64,000 nucleotides of DNA from Microbacteriaceae bacterium PS02066. GTDB taxonomy: Bacteria > Actinomycetota > Actinomycetes > Actinomycetales > Microbacteriaceae. The stretch covers positions 1 to 64,000 of the forward strand of contig JASCPH010000002.1 in the NCBI GenBank assembly GCA_029959545.1, given 5' to 3'. Both the position numbers and the translations under genes were made by a program. Below the pieces are notes generated by a model. That model was not told the origin of the DNA. It searched no databases and saw nothing but the letters and a program-made list of their open reading frames with translations. How positions within the stretch are numbered: position 1 is the stretch's first letter; the number at the start of each line of letters is the position of its first letter. Shown piece after piece: positions 27,671 through 37,323 of the stretch.

Positions 27671-27676
27671 TACGAT
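27671..27676 (+). promoter_or_regulatory. Candidate -10 for the small membrane protein gene at 27723
   Basis: TACGAT; transcription from here would start near 27683 and exclude the ATG at 27675, supporting the GTG at 27723. Confidence 0.4.
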
Positions 27677-27722
27677 GGAGGATGCTCGCGACAGACGCGG
27701 ACACGATGAGGAAGAGGTCACG

Positions 27723-27935
27723 GTGAGAAGTCTTCTGTGGTTCGCGGTCGGAACGACGGCCGGGTTCGTGCTCGCGCACCTCGTCAACAAGGATCCGCGC
27801 GGACACGAGGTGCTCGCCGAGATCGACGCCCGCATCACCGAGTTCACCGACCGCATCCAGGACGCCTACCGCGAGCAGCAGGCTCGGTTCGACACCGAGC
27901 CCGACGCCGCGGGCTCCGCCGCTGACGATCGCTGA
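27723..27935 (+). CDS. Small conserved membrane-associated protein
   Basis: 70 residues. One membrane segment at the very N-terminus (LLWFAVGTTAGFVLAHLV) is followed by an amphipathic, probably helical tail (VLAEIDARITEFTDRIQDAYREQQARF) and an acidic end. Small single-pass proteins of this kind sit between rpsD and alaS in many actinobacteria; function unknown. GTG at 27723 preceded by AAGAGG. An ATG at 27675 would add sixteen charged residues before the membrane segment and overlaps the -10 candidate. Confidence 0.7.
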   Translation: MRSLLWFAVGTTAGFVLAHLVNKDPRGHEVLAEIDARITEFTDRIQDAYREQQARFDTEPDAAGSAADDR

Positions 27936-27954
27936 CCACCCGCGAACTCCGAAC

Positions 27955-27970
27955 GGCCGCTCCGGCGGCC
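27955..27970 (+). terminator. Short hairpin upstream of alaS
   Basis: GGCCGC (27955-27960) pairs with GCGGCC (27965-27970) around TCCG and is followed by a pyrimidine-rich stretch (TTCCTGTCCT). A weak intrinsic terminator or leader hairpin 28 bases before the alaS start. Confidence 0.45.
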
Positions 27971-27998
27971 TTCCTGTCCTGCCCGAGGAAGACACCGC

Positions 27999-30665
27999 AT
28001 GAAGACCGCCGAGATCGCCCAGCGTTACCTCGACTTTTTCGAGAAGAACGATCACACCATCGTTCCTTCCGCCTCTCTGGTCAGCGATGACCCGACGCTC
28101 CTGTTCACGGTCGCCGGCATGGTGCCGTTCGTCCCGTTCCTGAACGGCACCGTCCCGCCGCCGTTCCCGCGCGCCGCCGACGTGCAGAAGTGCATCCGGA
28201 CCAACGACATCGAGGAAGTCGGTCACACGGCACGGCACGGCACGTTCTTCCAGATGCTGGGCAACTGGTCGTTCGGCGACTACTTCAAAGAAGGTGCCAT
28301 CACCTACGCGTGGGATCTGCTCACGCGCTCCGAGGCCGACGGCGGGCTGGGTTTCCAGGAGAAGGACCTCTGGGTCACGGTCTACGAGACGGATGATGAG
28401 GCCGCCGACCTCTGGCGTCGCATCGCCGGGCTTCCCGAGCACCGTATCCAGCGACTAGGTCGCGAGGACAACTACTGGTCGACCGGGCAGCCGGGACCGG
28501 CGGGGCCCTGCTCCGAGATCTACTTCGACCGTGGCCCTGCCTACGGTCGCGACGGCGGCCCCGCCGTCGACGATTCGCGGTTCACGGAGATCTGGAACCT
28601 CGTGTTCATGCAGTACGCGATCACCAATGTGCGCTCGAAGATCGACTTCGACATCGTCGGTGAGCTGCCGAACAAGAACATCGACACGGGCATGGGACTC
28701 GAGCGCGTCGCCTTCATCAAGCAGGGCGTCGACAACATGTACGAGACCGACCAGGTGCGTCCCGTCCTCGACCGTGCCGTGGAGCTCTCCGGCCGCCCCT
28801 ACGGCAAGGAGCACGAGGACGACGTGCGCTACCGCGTCATCGCGGACCACGTGCGCTCCTCTCTCATGCTGCTCTCCGACGGTGTGACGCCGTCGAACGA
28901 GGGACGCGGCTACATCCTGCGTCGCCTCATGCGCCGTTCCATCCGCGCGATGCGACTGCTGGGCGTCGACGGCGCGACATTCCCGGAGCTCTTCGCCGCG
29001 TCCCGCGACGCGATGGCTGCGTCGTACCCTGTGGTGGCCGAGGACTGGGGGCGCATCTCGCAGTACGCCTTCGCGGAGGAGGAGACGTTCCTGCGTACCC
29101 TTGCGTCGGGCTCGTCCATCCTCGACCTCTCGATCGCCGAGACGAAGAAGACCGGCGGTTCGTCGATCTCCGGCGACCAGGCCTTCCTCCTGCACGACAC
29201 CTACGGCTTCCCGATCGATCTCACGCTCGAGGTCGCCGAAGAGGCCGGGCTCAGCGTCGACCGCGACGCGTTCGACAGCTTGATGCAGGAGCAGCGCACC
29301 CGCGCGAAGGCCGACGCCAAGAGCCGTCGTCGCCAGCTCGCCGACCACAGCGTCTACCGCGACTTCCGTGCGCAGGGCGAGACCGTCTTCACCGGATACA
29401 CCGACCTCGCGACCGAGTCGCGCGTCCTCGGCATCCTGCACGACGGTGTCTCGGTGGACCGAGCGCGTCAGGGGCAGGTCGTCGAGGTGATCCTGCCGGC
29501 CACGGCGCTGTACGCCGAGTCCGGCGGCCAGGTCGCCGACAAGGGCACCATCGTCGGCTCGGGTTTCGAACTCGATGTGCTGGATGTGCAGAAGCCGGTG
29601 CCCGGACTCATCAGCCACACCGTCGAGGTGCTCACGGGTGAGGTCGGCGTGGGCGATGCCGCGACGACGGTCGTGGATGCGGCGAACCGCCGCGCCGCGC
29701 GACAGGCGCACTCCGCGACCCACCTCGTGCATGCGGCACTGCGCGACACTCTGGGAAGTTCCGCCACCCAGGCGGGTTCGCTGAACCGTGCGGGCTACAT
29801 GCGCTTCGACTTCAACTGGAGCCAGGCGCTCTCGCCTGCCACGCGCAGCGAGATCGAGGAGATCGCCAACAACGCCGTGCGCGACAACCTCGAGGTGACG
29901 ACCCGCGTGCTGCCCCTCGATGAAGCCAAGGAACTGGGCGCGATGGCGCTGTTCGGTGAGAAGTACGGGACCACCGTACGCATGGTCGACATCGGCGGAC
30001 CTTGGTCGCGTGAGCTGTGCGCCGGTACGCACGTGTCCTCGAGCGCGGAGATCGGACTCATCAACCTCGTGGGGGAGTCCTCGGTGGGAGCGACTGCTCG
30101 ACGCGTGGAGGCGCTCGTCGGACTCGACGCGTTCCGTGATCTCGCGGCCGAGCGAGCCATCGTCTCCCAGTTGACCTCGGACTTGAAGGTCCCGCGCGAG
30201 CAGATCCCCGCAAGGATCGCCGACCTCGCCGCGAGCCTGAAGGCGGCGGAGAAGAAGATCGCGGCATTCGAGGCGCAGGCTCTCGCGCAGCGTGCCCCTG
30301 AGCTCGCGACCCAGGCGCGTCGTGTGGGACAGGTCGGTGCCGTCGTCGCCTCCATCGGCGCCGTCGGATCTGCCGACGACCTGCGTACGGTGGCCCTGGC
30401 GGTGCGCGATCGTCTCGGTGAGGACGCGAGCGTCGTCGCGCTCGGTGCGACCGCAGGCGGCCGCCCGATCGTCATCGTCGCCACGAACGAGGCGGCGCGG
30501 CGCGCGGGCGTGAAGGCCGGGGTGCTCGCCAAGGGCGCCGCGGGCGTGCTCGGCGGCGGCGGCGGCGGCCGTGATGACGTGGCTCAGGGTGGCGGTTCGG
30601 ATGCGGCTGCACTGCCCGACGCGCTCGAGGGGATCGTCCGATCGCTGGAGACCACGTCGGCGTGA
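27999..30665 (+). CDS. alaS: Alanine--tRNA ligase
   Basis: 888-residue class II synthetase. Catalytic domain (about 1-350) with FLNGT, CIRTNDIEEVGHTARHGTFF-type motif 2 and GMGLERV motif 3; tRNA-recognition region; editing domain with zinc ligands HSATH (about 568-572) and CAGTHVSS; C-terminal coiled oligomerisation and DHHA1 domain ending in the glycine-rich AAGVLGGGGGG. Full length, no gaps. ATG at 27999 with GAGGAAG upstream. The stop overlaps ruvX (GTGA), the conserved actinobacterial order alaS-ruvX-mltG-aroE. Confidence 0.97.
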   Translation: MKTAEIAQRYLDFFEKNDHTIVPSASLVSDDPTLLFTVAGMVPFVPFLNGTVPPPFPRAADVQKCIRTNDIEEVGHTARHGTFFQMLGNWSFGDYFKEGAITYAWDLLTRSEADGGLGFQEKDLWVTVYETDDEAADLWRRIAGLPEHRIQRLGREDNYWSTGQPGPAGPCSEIYFDRGPAYGRDGGPAVDDSRFTEIWNLVFMQYAITNVRSKIDFDIVGELPNKNIDTGMGLERVAFIKQGVDNMYETDQVRPVLDRAVELSGRPYGKEHEDDVRYRVIADHVRSSLMLLSDGVTPSNEGRGYILRRLMRRSIRAMRLLGVDGATFPELFAASRDAMAASYPVVAEDWGRISQYAFAEEETFLRTLASGSSILDLSIAETKKTGGSSISGDQAFLLHDTYGFPIDLTLEVAEEAGLSVDRDAFDSLMQEQRTRAKADAKSRRRQLADHSVYRDFRAQGETVFTGYTDLATESRVLGILHDGVSVDRARQGQVVEVILPATALYAESGGQVADKGTIVGSGFELDVLDVQKPVPGLISHTVEVLTGEVGVGDAATTVVDAANRRAARQAHSATHLVHAALRDTLGSSATQAGSLNRAGYMRFDFNWSQALSPATRSEIEEIANNAVRDNLEVTTRVLPLDEAKELGAMALFGEKYGTTVRMVDIGGPWSRELCAGTHVSSSAEIGLINLVGESSVGATARRVEALVGLDAFRDLAAERAIVSQLTSDLKVPREQIPARIADLAASLKAAEKKIAAFEAQALAQRAPELATQARRVGQVGAVVASIGAVGSADDLRTVALAVRDRLGEDASVVALGATAGGRPIVIVATNEAARRAGVKAGVLAKGAAGVLGGGGGGRDDVAQGGGSDAAALPDALEGIVRSLETTSA

Positions 30666-31135
30666 GCGATTTCCGCAGGGGCGTCAGGCTCGGCATCGAC
30701 GTCGGGAAGGCCCGGGTCGGCGTCGCGCGCTGCGATCCCGACGGGCTGCTCGCGACACCGGTGGAGACCGTCGCGAGAGCAGAGGACTCACCGCAGCGTG
30801 TGCTCGCCATCGCCCAGCAGGAAAACGCCACCGCGCTCTACGTCGGACTGCCCATCAGCCTGAACGGTAACGAGACGTCGTCGACGCAGGACGCCCGTGA
30901 GTTCGCGCAGGCCCTCGCGACCTCGGGGTCGCTCCCCGTGCGACTGGTCGACGAACGGCTGAGTACGGTGTCGGCACATGCGGCGCTCCGGCGTTCAGGG
31001 CGTTCCCAGCGCTCATCGCGTGGGATAGTGGACCAGGTCGCCGCCGTGATCCTGTTGCAGAACGCGCTCGACGTCGAGAAGCAGACAGGGCGGGCGCCCG
31101 GCACTCCCGTCGACCCGGACCAGGAGACCGACTGA
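30662..31135 (+). CDS. ruvX: Putative pre-16S rRNA nuclease RuvX/YqgF
   Basis: 157-residue RNase H-like protein. GIDVGKARVGVARCD carries the first acidic residue, VGLPISLNG the family motif, and LVDERLSTVSA the second acidic residue. The family is linked to maturation of the 5' end of 16S rRNA. GTG start inside the alaS stop; its own stop overlaps mltG by one base. Confidence 0.93.
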   Translation: MSDFRRGVRLGIDVGKARVGVARCDPDGLLATPVETVARAEDSPQRVLAIAQQENATALYVGLPISLNGNETSSTQDAREFAQALATSGSLPVRLVDERLSTVSAHAALRRSGRSQRSSRGIVDQVAAVILLQNALDVEKQTGRAPGTPVDPDQETD

Positions 31136-32454
31136 TGTCCGACACTCCCTCTTCCCGCCGCGAGGCGCGCGAGGCCGCCGAACGCGAGCGTGCGAGCACG
31201 CCGCAGCCGGCGCCGTCCGCTCAGCCGACTCCCTCGGCATCCGAGGCGATCTTCCGTACGCCGGCCGAGCCCGCACCGGCTCCGGCGGCGCGTCCCTCGT
31301 TGGACGATCTGTTCACAGGTGAAGCGACGACCGACGTTCTGGGTGCACCGCCGCCCCCGCCGCACAAGCGCCGCCGCCGCAAGGGCGGGTGGATCGCCCT
31401 CGCGATCGTGGTCGTGCTGGTGGGCGGTGTCGCCGCAGGCGGACTCTGGGTGTGGAACACCTACGAGGACAAGATCCGCGCTGTGCTCGGCTGGGAGGAG
31501 CCCACCGAGTTCGAAGCCGGACAAGCACACGGCGAGGCGACCATCACCGTCGTCAGCGGTGACGCCGGTCCCCAGGTCTCCCAGAAGATGTTCGACGCCG
31601 GGGTCACTCGCACGGCGAACTCGCTGTACAGCTACATGATCGACAACAACATCGCTTTCACCTTCCAGCCGGGAACGTACAAGCTGCAGCAGGAGATGAC
31701 CTCGGCGGCGGCGCTGGAGGCGCTCGGAGATCCGGCCAACCGGATGGAGGGGCGCGTCGTGCTGCCCGAAGGGCTGACGGTCGATGTGTCCCTGCAGCGG
31801 ATCGCCGACGGAGCCGGCGTGTCGCTCGACGATCTGACGGCGGCCGTCGCCGACCCATCGGCCTACGGCGTCTCGGCGTCGAGCCTGGAAGGCTGGCTCT
31901 TCCCCGCGACCTACACGATCGAGCCCGGCACCAGTGCGACGGCGATCATCCAGATGATGGTCGATCGCACCATCCAGTCGCTCGACGCGGCCGGCGTCCC
32001 CGCCGACCAGCGGGAGCGCATCCTGACGATCGCGTCGATCATCCAGCGCGAGGCGCGCTACGAGGCCGACATGCAGAAGGTGTCGCGCGTCATCCTCAAC
32101 CGTCTCGATCCCTCCAACCAGGAGACGTTCGGTCTGCTGCAGATGGACTCGACCGCGCAGTACGGCTACGGCGAGCTCCATGCGGGTTCGGTGAGCACCT
32201 CCGAACAGGCGCAGCACGACGACAATCCGTGGAACACGTACGTGCATCCCGGTCTGCCGGTCGGACCGATCTCGAACCCGGGGGATGTGGCTATCGATGC
32301 GGCCATGCACCCCGCTGACGGCCCGTGGCTCTATTTCGTCACGGTGAATCTGGACACCGGGGAGACGGTGTTCACGACGACATACGCCGAGCACCAGAAG
32401 TATGTGAAGCAGTTCCAGCAGTGGTGCAGCGAGCACCCGGACTCGGGATGTTGA
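31135..32454 (+). CDS. mltG: Endolytic murein transglycosylase MltG
   Basis: 439-residue membrane-anchored enzyme that cuts nascent glycan strands and limits their length. A long Pro/Ala-rich cytoplasmic N-terminus (about 1-80) with arginine clusters precedes one membrane segment (about 85-105, GWIALAIVVVLVGGVAAGGLW). LysM-like subdomain with TYKLQQEM and the YceG catalytic domain follow; the glutamate in IASIIQREARYE aligns with the catalytic Glu, and SPWN-like NPWNTYVHPGLPVGPISNPG is present. Length is above E. coli MltG (340) because of the cytoplasmic tail, as usual in actinobacteria. Confidence 0.95.
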   Translation: MSDTPSSRREAREAAERERASTPQPAPSAQPTPSASEAIFRTPAEPAPAPAARPSLDDLFTGEATTDVLGAPPPPPHKRRRRKGGWIALAIVVVLVGGVAAGGLWVWNTYEDKIRAVLGWEEPTEFEAGQAHGEATITVVSGDAGPQVSQKMFDAGVTRTANSLYSYMIDNNIAFTFQPGTYKLQQEMTSAAALEALGDPANRMEGRVVLPEGLTVDVSLQRIADGAGVSLDDLTAAVADPSAYGVSASSLEGWLFPATYTIEPGTSATAIIQMMVDRTIQSLDAAGVPADQRERILTIASIIQREARYEADMQKVSRVILNRLDPSNQETFGLLQMDSTAQYGYGELHAGSVSTSEQAQHDDNPWNTYVHPGLPVGPISNPGDVAIDAAMHPADGPWLYFVTVNLDTGETVFTTTYAEHQKYVKQFQQWCSEHPDSGC

Positions 32455-33281
32455 GCGGCACGCGTCTCGCCGTATGGGGCGATCCCATCGCCCACAGCCG
32501 TTCGCCGCTGCTGCACGCGGCTGCGTACGACGTGCTGGATGCGCCGTGGACGTACGACAGGCGACGCGTCTACGAGGCGGGGTTTCCGGCGGCGCTCTCA
32601 TCTCTCGACGCGTCGTGGCGGGGCCTTTCGCTCACGATGCCTCTCAAATCGGCGGCCTTCCGTGCGGCTGTCGCGCATGACGCGAGGGCGCGCTCGACCG
32701 GTGCGGTGAACACGCTGCTACTCGGTCCGCGCGGTCCGCGCGGGTACAACACGGACGTCGGCGGCATCGTAGCCGCGCTCGGTGAAGCGGGAGTGGGTCA
32801 GGTGTCGTCGGCACGGATCCTCGGAGCGGGAGCGACCGCCACATCCGCGCTGGTCGCACTGTCGGAGATGGGTGTCGCTTCCGTCGAGATCCTGGCCCGC
32901 CGTCCTGATGCGGCCGACGAACTCGTGGCCCGGGGCACCGAGCTGGGGATGCGCACCACGGCTCGTTCTCTGGACGGTCCGCATCGCGCCATCGAGGTGA
33001 CTGTGGCGACGCTTCCCGGGGACGCCGTCCTCCCTTCCGCGACGGTGTCCTCGTTGGCGGATGCGGGCGGCACCCTCATGGACGTCGTCTACGGCACCTG
33101 GCCGACGCCTCTGTCGGCGGCATGGTCCGACCGTGGTCTGACCGCGGTGTCCGGGCTTCCCATGCTGCTTCATCAGGCGCTCCGACAGGTGCGGGTGTTC
33201 GTGGGCGGGGAGCAGGACCAGCCGCTCGATGACGAAGCCCGGGTGCTGGCCGCAATGCGCCGGGCGCTCGTGGGAGAATAG
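32448..33281 (+). CDS. aroE: Shikimate dehydrogenase family protein
   Basis: 277 residues. Reduces 3-dehydroshikimate to shikimate (NADPH). Visible: substrate site [17 protein letters not shown], catalytic lysine in LTMPLK, NTDVGG aspartate, and the nucleotide-binding glycines [17 protein letters not shown]. The cofactor loop has ARRPDAADE rather than the classical NRT, a variation common in actinobacterial AroE. ATG at 32448 lies within the mltG end (seven-base overlap). It supplies the step that is otherwise missing from the adjacent aroCKBQ set. Confidence 0.9.
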   Translation: MLSGTRLAVWGDPIAHSRSPLLHAAAYDVLDAPWTYDRRRVYEAGFPAALSSLDASWRGLSLTMPLKSAAFRAAVAHDARARSTGAVNTLLLGPRGPRGYNTDVGGIVAALGEAGVGQVSSARILGAGATATSALVALSEMGVASVEILARRPDAADELVARGTELGMRTTARSLDGPHRAIEVTVATLPGDAVLPSATVSSLADAGGTLMDVVYGTWPTPLSAAWSDRGLTAVSGLPMLLHQALRQVRVFVGGEQDQPLDDEARVLAAMRRALVGE

Positions 33282-33285
33282 ACGA

Positions 33286-34500
33286 ATGCTCCGCGTGCTC
33301 ACGGCCGGCGAATCGCACGGCCCCGAACTCGTCGCCATCATGGAGGGTCTGCCTGCCGGCGTCCCCGTCTCCCGTGAGGCGATCCAAGCCGACCTCGCCC
33401 GCCGCAAGCTGGGCTACGGCCGCGGCTCGCGGATGAAGTTCGAGGAGGACGAGCTTTCGATCTCCTCGGGTGTGGTGCACGGGTACTCCATCGGCAGTCC
33501 CCTCGCGCTGCGCGTCGGCAACACCGAGTGGCCGAAGTGGGTCGAGGTCATGAGCCCCGACCCCGTGACCCTCACCGAGCGTTCGCGCGGTCGGGGGGCG
33601 GCTCTCACGCGGCCGCGCCCCGGTCACGCCGATCTCGTCGGTATGCAGAAGTACGGGTTCGACGAGGCGCGTCCGATCCTCGAGCGCGCCAGCGCCCGAG
33701 AGACCGCCGCGCGCGTCGCCCTGGGCGCCATCGCGCGATCGTTCCTCGGCGAGCTCGGCATCCGGCTCGTGAGCCACACGCTCTCGATCGGGCCGGTGCG
33801 CGTGCCCGAGGGCGCAGCGCTTCCGACGCCGGACGACGTCGACGCGCTGGATGCGGATCCGCTGCGCTGCTTCGATGCGACGACGTCCGAGGCCATGGTC
33901 GCCGAGGTCGACGCCGCGAAGAAGGACGGCGACACTCTGGGCGGCATCGTCGAGGTTCTCGCCTACGGCGTCCCGCCGGGGCTGGGCTCGCACGTGCAGT
34001 GGGATCGCCGTCTCGACGCCAAGCTGGCGCAAGCGCTCATGAGCATTCAGGCCATCAAGGGCGTGGAGGTCGGCGACGGCTTCGAGACCACTCGTCGACG
34101 CGGCTCAGCGGCGCACGACGAGCTGTTCGCGACGGACGGCGGCATCACGCGCGGCACCGACCGTGCCGGCGGAACCGAGGGCGGGATGTCCACCGGGACC
34201 GTGCTGCGGGTGCGGGCGGGGATGAAGCCGATCGCGACCGTCCCTCATGCCCTGCGCACGATCGACGTCGCGACGGGCGAGACCGCTTCGGCGCACCACC
34301 AGCGTTCGGACGTGTGCGCCGTCCCCGCGGCCGGCGTCGTCGCCGAGGCCATGGTCGCCATCGTCCTCGCCGATGTCGTGCTGGAGAAGTTCGGCGGCGA
34401 CAACATCGTCGAGACCCGCCGCAACCTGCAGTCCTACCTGGCGGCGATCCCGGACACCTTGCGCACGGCGGACGCCAGCGATCCCGATCTGGATCGATGA
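33286..34500 (+). CDS. aroC: Chorismate synthase
   Basis: 404-residue FMN-dependent enzyme that converts EPSP to chorismate. Family signatures: [58 protein letters not shown], and the C-terminal [17 protein letters not shown]. The ATG at 33286 has GGGAG overlapping the aroE stop region. Its final ATGA starts aroK. Confidence 0.97.
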   Translation: MLRVLTAGESHGPELVAIMEGLPAGVPVSREAIQADLARRKLGYGRGSRMKFEEDELSISSGVVHGYSIGSPLALRVGNTEWPKWVEVMSPDPVTLTERSRGRGAALTRPRPGHADLVGMQKYGFDEARPILERASARETAARVALGAIARSFLGELGIRLVSHTLSIGPVRVPEGAALPTPDDVDALDADPLRCFDATTSEAMVAEVDAAKKDGDTLGGIVEVLAYGVPPGLGSHVQWDRRLDAKLAQALMSIQAIKGVEVGDGFETTRRRGSAAHDELFATDGGITRGTDRAGGTEGGMSTGTVLRVRAGMKPIATVPHALRTIDVATGETASAHHQRSDVCAVPAAGVVAEAMVAIVLADVVLEKFGGDNIVETRRNLQSYLAAIPDTLRTADASDPDLDR

Positions 34501-35033
34501 TCGCGCCCGCCGACTCGGCGATCGTGCTCGTCGGCCCCATGGGTGCCGGCAAGACCAGCATCGGCAAGCGGGTCGCGAAAGCGCTGGAGGTCGGCTTCGT
34601 CGACACCGACGCCACGGTGGTGCGATCACACGGTGCCATCTCGGACATCTTCGCCACGCACGGCGAAGCACGCTTCCGAGAACTCGAGCGTGATGCCGTC
34701 GCGCAGGCGCTGGCACGCGGTGGCGTGGTGTCGCTCGGCGGTGGTTCCGTCCTCGACCCTGCGACACGTGTCCATCTGCGGGCACACCGCGTCGCGCTGC
34801 TGACGGTCTCACCCTCGGTCGTCGCCGGTCGGATCGGCGGCGGACACCGTCCGTTGCTCGCCGACGAGGACGAGGATCCGGTCACGCGCTGGCGCCGCAT
34901 CCTCGAGGAACGAATGCCGCTGTACACCGAAGTCGCCGACGCGACCTTCGACACCTCACACGGGCCGCTCTCCGACGTCGTCGAGAAGATCGTGGCGTGG
35001 GCGCGCACAGCCGTACCGAAGGGACAATCATGA
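34497..35033 (+). CDS. aroK: Shikimate kinase
   Basis: 178-residue P-loop kinase that phosphorylates shikimate at the 3-hydroxyl. Walker [10 protein letters not shown], shikimate-binding DTD in GFVDTDATV, Arg in [13 protein letters not shown], and lid region with [12 protein letters not shown] overlaps with both aroC and aroB imply coupled translation. Confidence 0.95.
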   Translation: MIAPADSAIVLVGPMGAGKTSIGKRVAKALEVGFVDTDATVVRSHGAISDIFATHGEARFRELERDAVAQALARGGVVSLGGGSVLDPATRVHLRAHRVALLTVSPSVVAGRIGGGHRPLLADEDEDPVTRWRRILEERMPLYTEVADATFDTSHGPLSDVVEKIVAWARTAVPKGQS

Positions 35034-36112
35034 CCGAGACGACCGAGATCACCGTCGCCGGCGACAACGGGTACACGATCCACCTCGGGCGCGACATCCT
35101 GGATCGGGTGGGCGAGGCGCTGGCGGCTTCGGTGCGCAAGGTGCTCGTGGTTCACCCGCCCACGCTGGCAGCGTCCGCGACCACGCTCCGCGAGCGACTC
35201 ATGTCCGACGGCGGACGCGATGTGTTGCTGGCGGAGATTCCCGACGCCGAGCAGGGAAAGCGCGTGGAGGTGGCGGCCTTCTGCTGGCAGGTCATGGGGC
35301 AGGCGGATTTCACTCGGACGGATGCGGTCGTCGGATTCGGCGGCGGCGCGGTGACCGATCTGGCGGGCTTCGTCGCCGCGACCTGGCTGCGCGGTATCCA
35401 GGTCGTGCAGGTTCCGACGACCGTTCTCGGGATGGTCGACGCGGCGGTCGGGGGCAAGACGGGCATCAACACCGCCGAAGGCAAGAATCTCGTCGGCGCG
35501 TTCTGGGCTCCGCAGGCCGTCGTGTGCGATCTGTCGATGCTCGACGGTCTGTCCCAGAACGAGGCGACCGCCGGCTTCGCCGAGGTGGTCAAGGCGGGTT
35601 TCATCTGGGCGCCTGAGATCCTCGACCGCATCGAAGCGGAACCTCAGTCGATCGTGGACCCTTCATCCGCGTCCTTCCGACGCTGTCTGGAGCTTGCGAT
35701 CGATATGAAGGCGCGCGTCGTCGGCGAGGACTTCCGCGAGGCGGGGCTGCGGGAGATCCTCAACTACGGTCACACACTCGGGCACGCGATCGAACACGCG
35801 GAGCGCTACCGCTGGCGTCACGGTGCCGCGATCTCCATCGGGATGGTCTACGCCGCGGAGCTGTCGCGCTTGGCCGGACGCCTGTCGGATGCGGCTGCAG
35901 CGCGCCATCGCGACATCCTGGAGTCCCTCGGGCTCCCCACGAGCTATCGCGCCGGCGCGTGGCCGCAGCTGTTGGCGACCATGCAGCGCGACAAGAAGTC
36001 GCGAGGCGGGATGCTGAGGTTCATCGTGCTGGACGACATCGCTCGCCCTACGGTCTTGCAGGCCCCCGACGAGTCGCTCTTGTTCGCGGCGTACCAGGAG
36101 GTCGCCGACTGA
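35030..36112 (+). CDS. aroB: 3-dehydroquinate synthase
   Basis: 360-residue NAD- and divalent-metal-dependent enzyme that cyclises DAHP to 3-dehydroquinate. NAD-binding GFGGGAVTDLAGFVAATW, PTTVLGMVDAAVGGKTGIN, metal ligands in EVVKAGF (Glu) and the histidines of NYGHTLGHAIEH are present. Start ATG at 35030 in ATGA with the aroK stop. A longer frame beginning at 34997 would overlap aroK and lacks the family's N-terminus. Confidence 0.96.
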   Translation: MTETTEITVAGDNGYTIHLGRDILDRVGEALAASVRKVLVVHPPTLAASATTLRERLMSDGGRDVLLAEIPDAEQGKRVEVAAFCWQVMGQADFTRTDAVVGFGGGAVTDLAGFVAATWLRGIQVVQVPTTVLGMVDAAVGGKTGINTAEGKNLVGAFWAPQAVVCDLSMLDGLSQNEATAGFAEVVKAGFIWAPEILDRIEAEPQSIVDPSSASFRRCLELAIDMKARVVGEDFREAGLREILNYGHTLGHAIEHAERYRWRHGAAISIGMVYAAELSRLAGRLSDAAAARHRDILESLGLPTSYRAGAWPQLLATMQRDKKSRGGMLRFIVLDDIARPTVLQAPDESLLFAAYQEVAD

Positions 36113-36140
36113 TGGCGTCTCGTTCGATTCGTCCTGCTGG

Positions 36141-36146
36141 TAGCGT
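36141..36146 (+). promoter_or_regulatory. Candidate -10 of aroQ (leaderless)
   Basis: TAGCGT ends six bases before the aroQ GTG (36153), giving aroQ its own transcript inside the aro cluster. Confidence 0.45.
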
Positions 36147-36152
36147 GCGAAC

Positions 36153-36611
36153 GTGACCACCGCACGTCGTCTGCTGCTCGTCAACGGCCCGAACCTGAAC
36201 CTGCTCGGTGCGCGCGAACCCGGGATCTACGGCACGGCGACGCTGGCCGACGTCGAGCGGATCGCGTCGGAGGCCGCGGCCGCGCACGGCTTCGAGATGC
36301 GCGCGGTACAGAGCAATCACGAGGGCGCGCTGCTCGATGAGATCCATGCCGCGCGCCAGGACTGCGCGGGGATCGTGATCAACCCGGGCGGGCTCACGCA
36401 CACCTCGGTGGTCCTGCGCGATGCGCTCAGCGGTGTCTCCCTACCGGTCGCGGAGGTGCACATCTCGGATGTCATGGCCCGCGAGGAGTTCCGACGCCAC
36501 TCCTACGTCCGCGACGTCGCGATCGTTCACGTGATCGGCGAAGGCGTGCAGGGCTATGCCACGGCGGTGGACCGCCTCATCCGGGTGGTCGCCGGCCAAG
36601 CCGACGGCTGA
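36153..36611 (+). CDS. aroQ: Type II 3-dehydroquinate dehydratase
   Basis: 152-residue dodecameric enzyme that removes water from 3-dehydroquinate. Signature LLLVNGPNLNLLGAREPGIYG with the catalytic tyrosine, QSNHEGALLDEIH, INPGGLTHTSVVLRDAL, and EVHISDVMAREEFRRHSYV with the catalytic histidine region. Completes aroB-aroQ-aroE-aroK-aroC in this window; DAHP synthase and EPSP synthase are not here. GTG start. Confidence 0.95.
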   Translation: MTTARRLLLVNGPNLNLLGAREPGIYGTATLADVERIASEAAAAHGFEMRAVQSNHEGALLDEIHAARQDCAGIVINPGGLTHTSVVLRDALSGVSLPVAEVHISDVMAREEFRRHSYVRDVAIVHVIGEGVQGYATAVDRLIRVVAGQADG

Positions 36612-36633
36612 GAACTCGTTCGGCCGCACCGGG

Positions 36634-36663
36634 AATGAGTCTGCTCATTTTTGAGTTGACTCA
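36634..36663. promoter_or_regulatory. Tandem palindromes upstream of the TetR gene
   Basis: AATGAG (36634-36639) and CTCATT (36644-36649) form one inverted repeat with four central bases; TGAGT (36652-36656) and ACTCA (36659-36663) form a second with two central bases. The outer AATGAGT and ACTCATT also pair across the site. Such TGAGT-ACTCA palindromes are typical TetR-family operators. The site ends three bases before the GTG, so bound repressor would block both transcription and any leaderless start. TTGACT within it may serve as a -35. Confidence 0.7.
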
Positions 36664-36666
36664 TTC

Positions 36667-37323
36667 GTGTCGAGCGATCAGGGGCGCCGAGAGCGCGGGA
36701 AGCAGCTGAAGCGGGAGCGGATCTCCGCGGCCGCGCGTGATCTGTTCGACGAGTTCGGCTACGCCCGGGTCACGACTCAACAGGTCGCGGATCGCGCGGA
36801 TGTCGCGGTAGGGACGGTCTTTCGTTACGCCGCGACGAAGGCGGAGCTTCTCCTCATGGTGCGCAACGAGGAAGTGCGCCAAGCGGTCCGACGCGGATGG
36901 GAAGCGGCCCGAGCCGTTCCGGATGCGGCCGAGGCGGTCCGCGCCGCCCTGAGCCCGCTGTTCGACACCGCGGCGCAGCGCGCGGCCGATGCAGCCGTGT
37001 ACCAGCGGGAGCTCATGTTCGGCGATGCGGACGACCCGCACCGCGCCGACGGGTTGTCGGTGGTCGCCGAGCTGGAGGACGGCATCGCCAGGATCCTCAC
37101 CGGCGGTCCGGCGAGCGCCGCAGCCCGCAGCGCGGCCCGCGCGATCTTCGCGTGCGCGCATATCGTGCTCGTCCGACCTCGGGGCGAAGAGGGCTTCGAC
37201 ACCACCGATCTGCCCACGCAGATCGCGCAGATCGTCGCCGGCTACCGTGCCGGCGCCGGTGAGACCGCGGCCGACCGACCGCGGAGTGAGCGACGGGAGA
37301 CCCCCGTCAGAAAGAAGAGATGA
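36667..37323 (+). CDS. TetR family transcriptional regulator
   Basis: 218 residues. N-terminal TetR helix-turn-helix (about 14-60: RISAAARDLFDEFGYARVTTQQVADRADVAVGTVFRYAATKAELL). The C-terminal ligand-binding domain is Ala-rich and unassigned. Two palindromes directly upstream suggest autoregulation. The stop overlaps the start of the hydroxyacyl-CoA dehydrogenase gene, so the target pathway probably involves acyl-CoA or a short-chain 3-hydroxy acid. GTG start at 36667. Confidence 0.9.
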   Translation: MSSDQGRRERGKQLKRERISAAARDLFDEFGYARVTTQQVADRADVAVGTVFRYAATKAELLLMVRNEEVRQAVRRGWEAARAVPDAAEAVRAALSPLFDTAAQRAADAAVYQRELMFGDADDPHRADGLSVVAELEDGIARILTGGPASAAARSAARAIFACAHIVLVRPRGEEGFDTTDLPTQIAQIVAGYRAGAGETAADRPRSERRETPVRKKR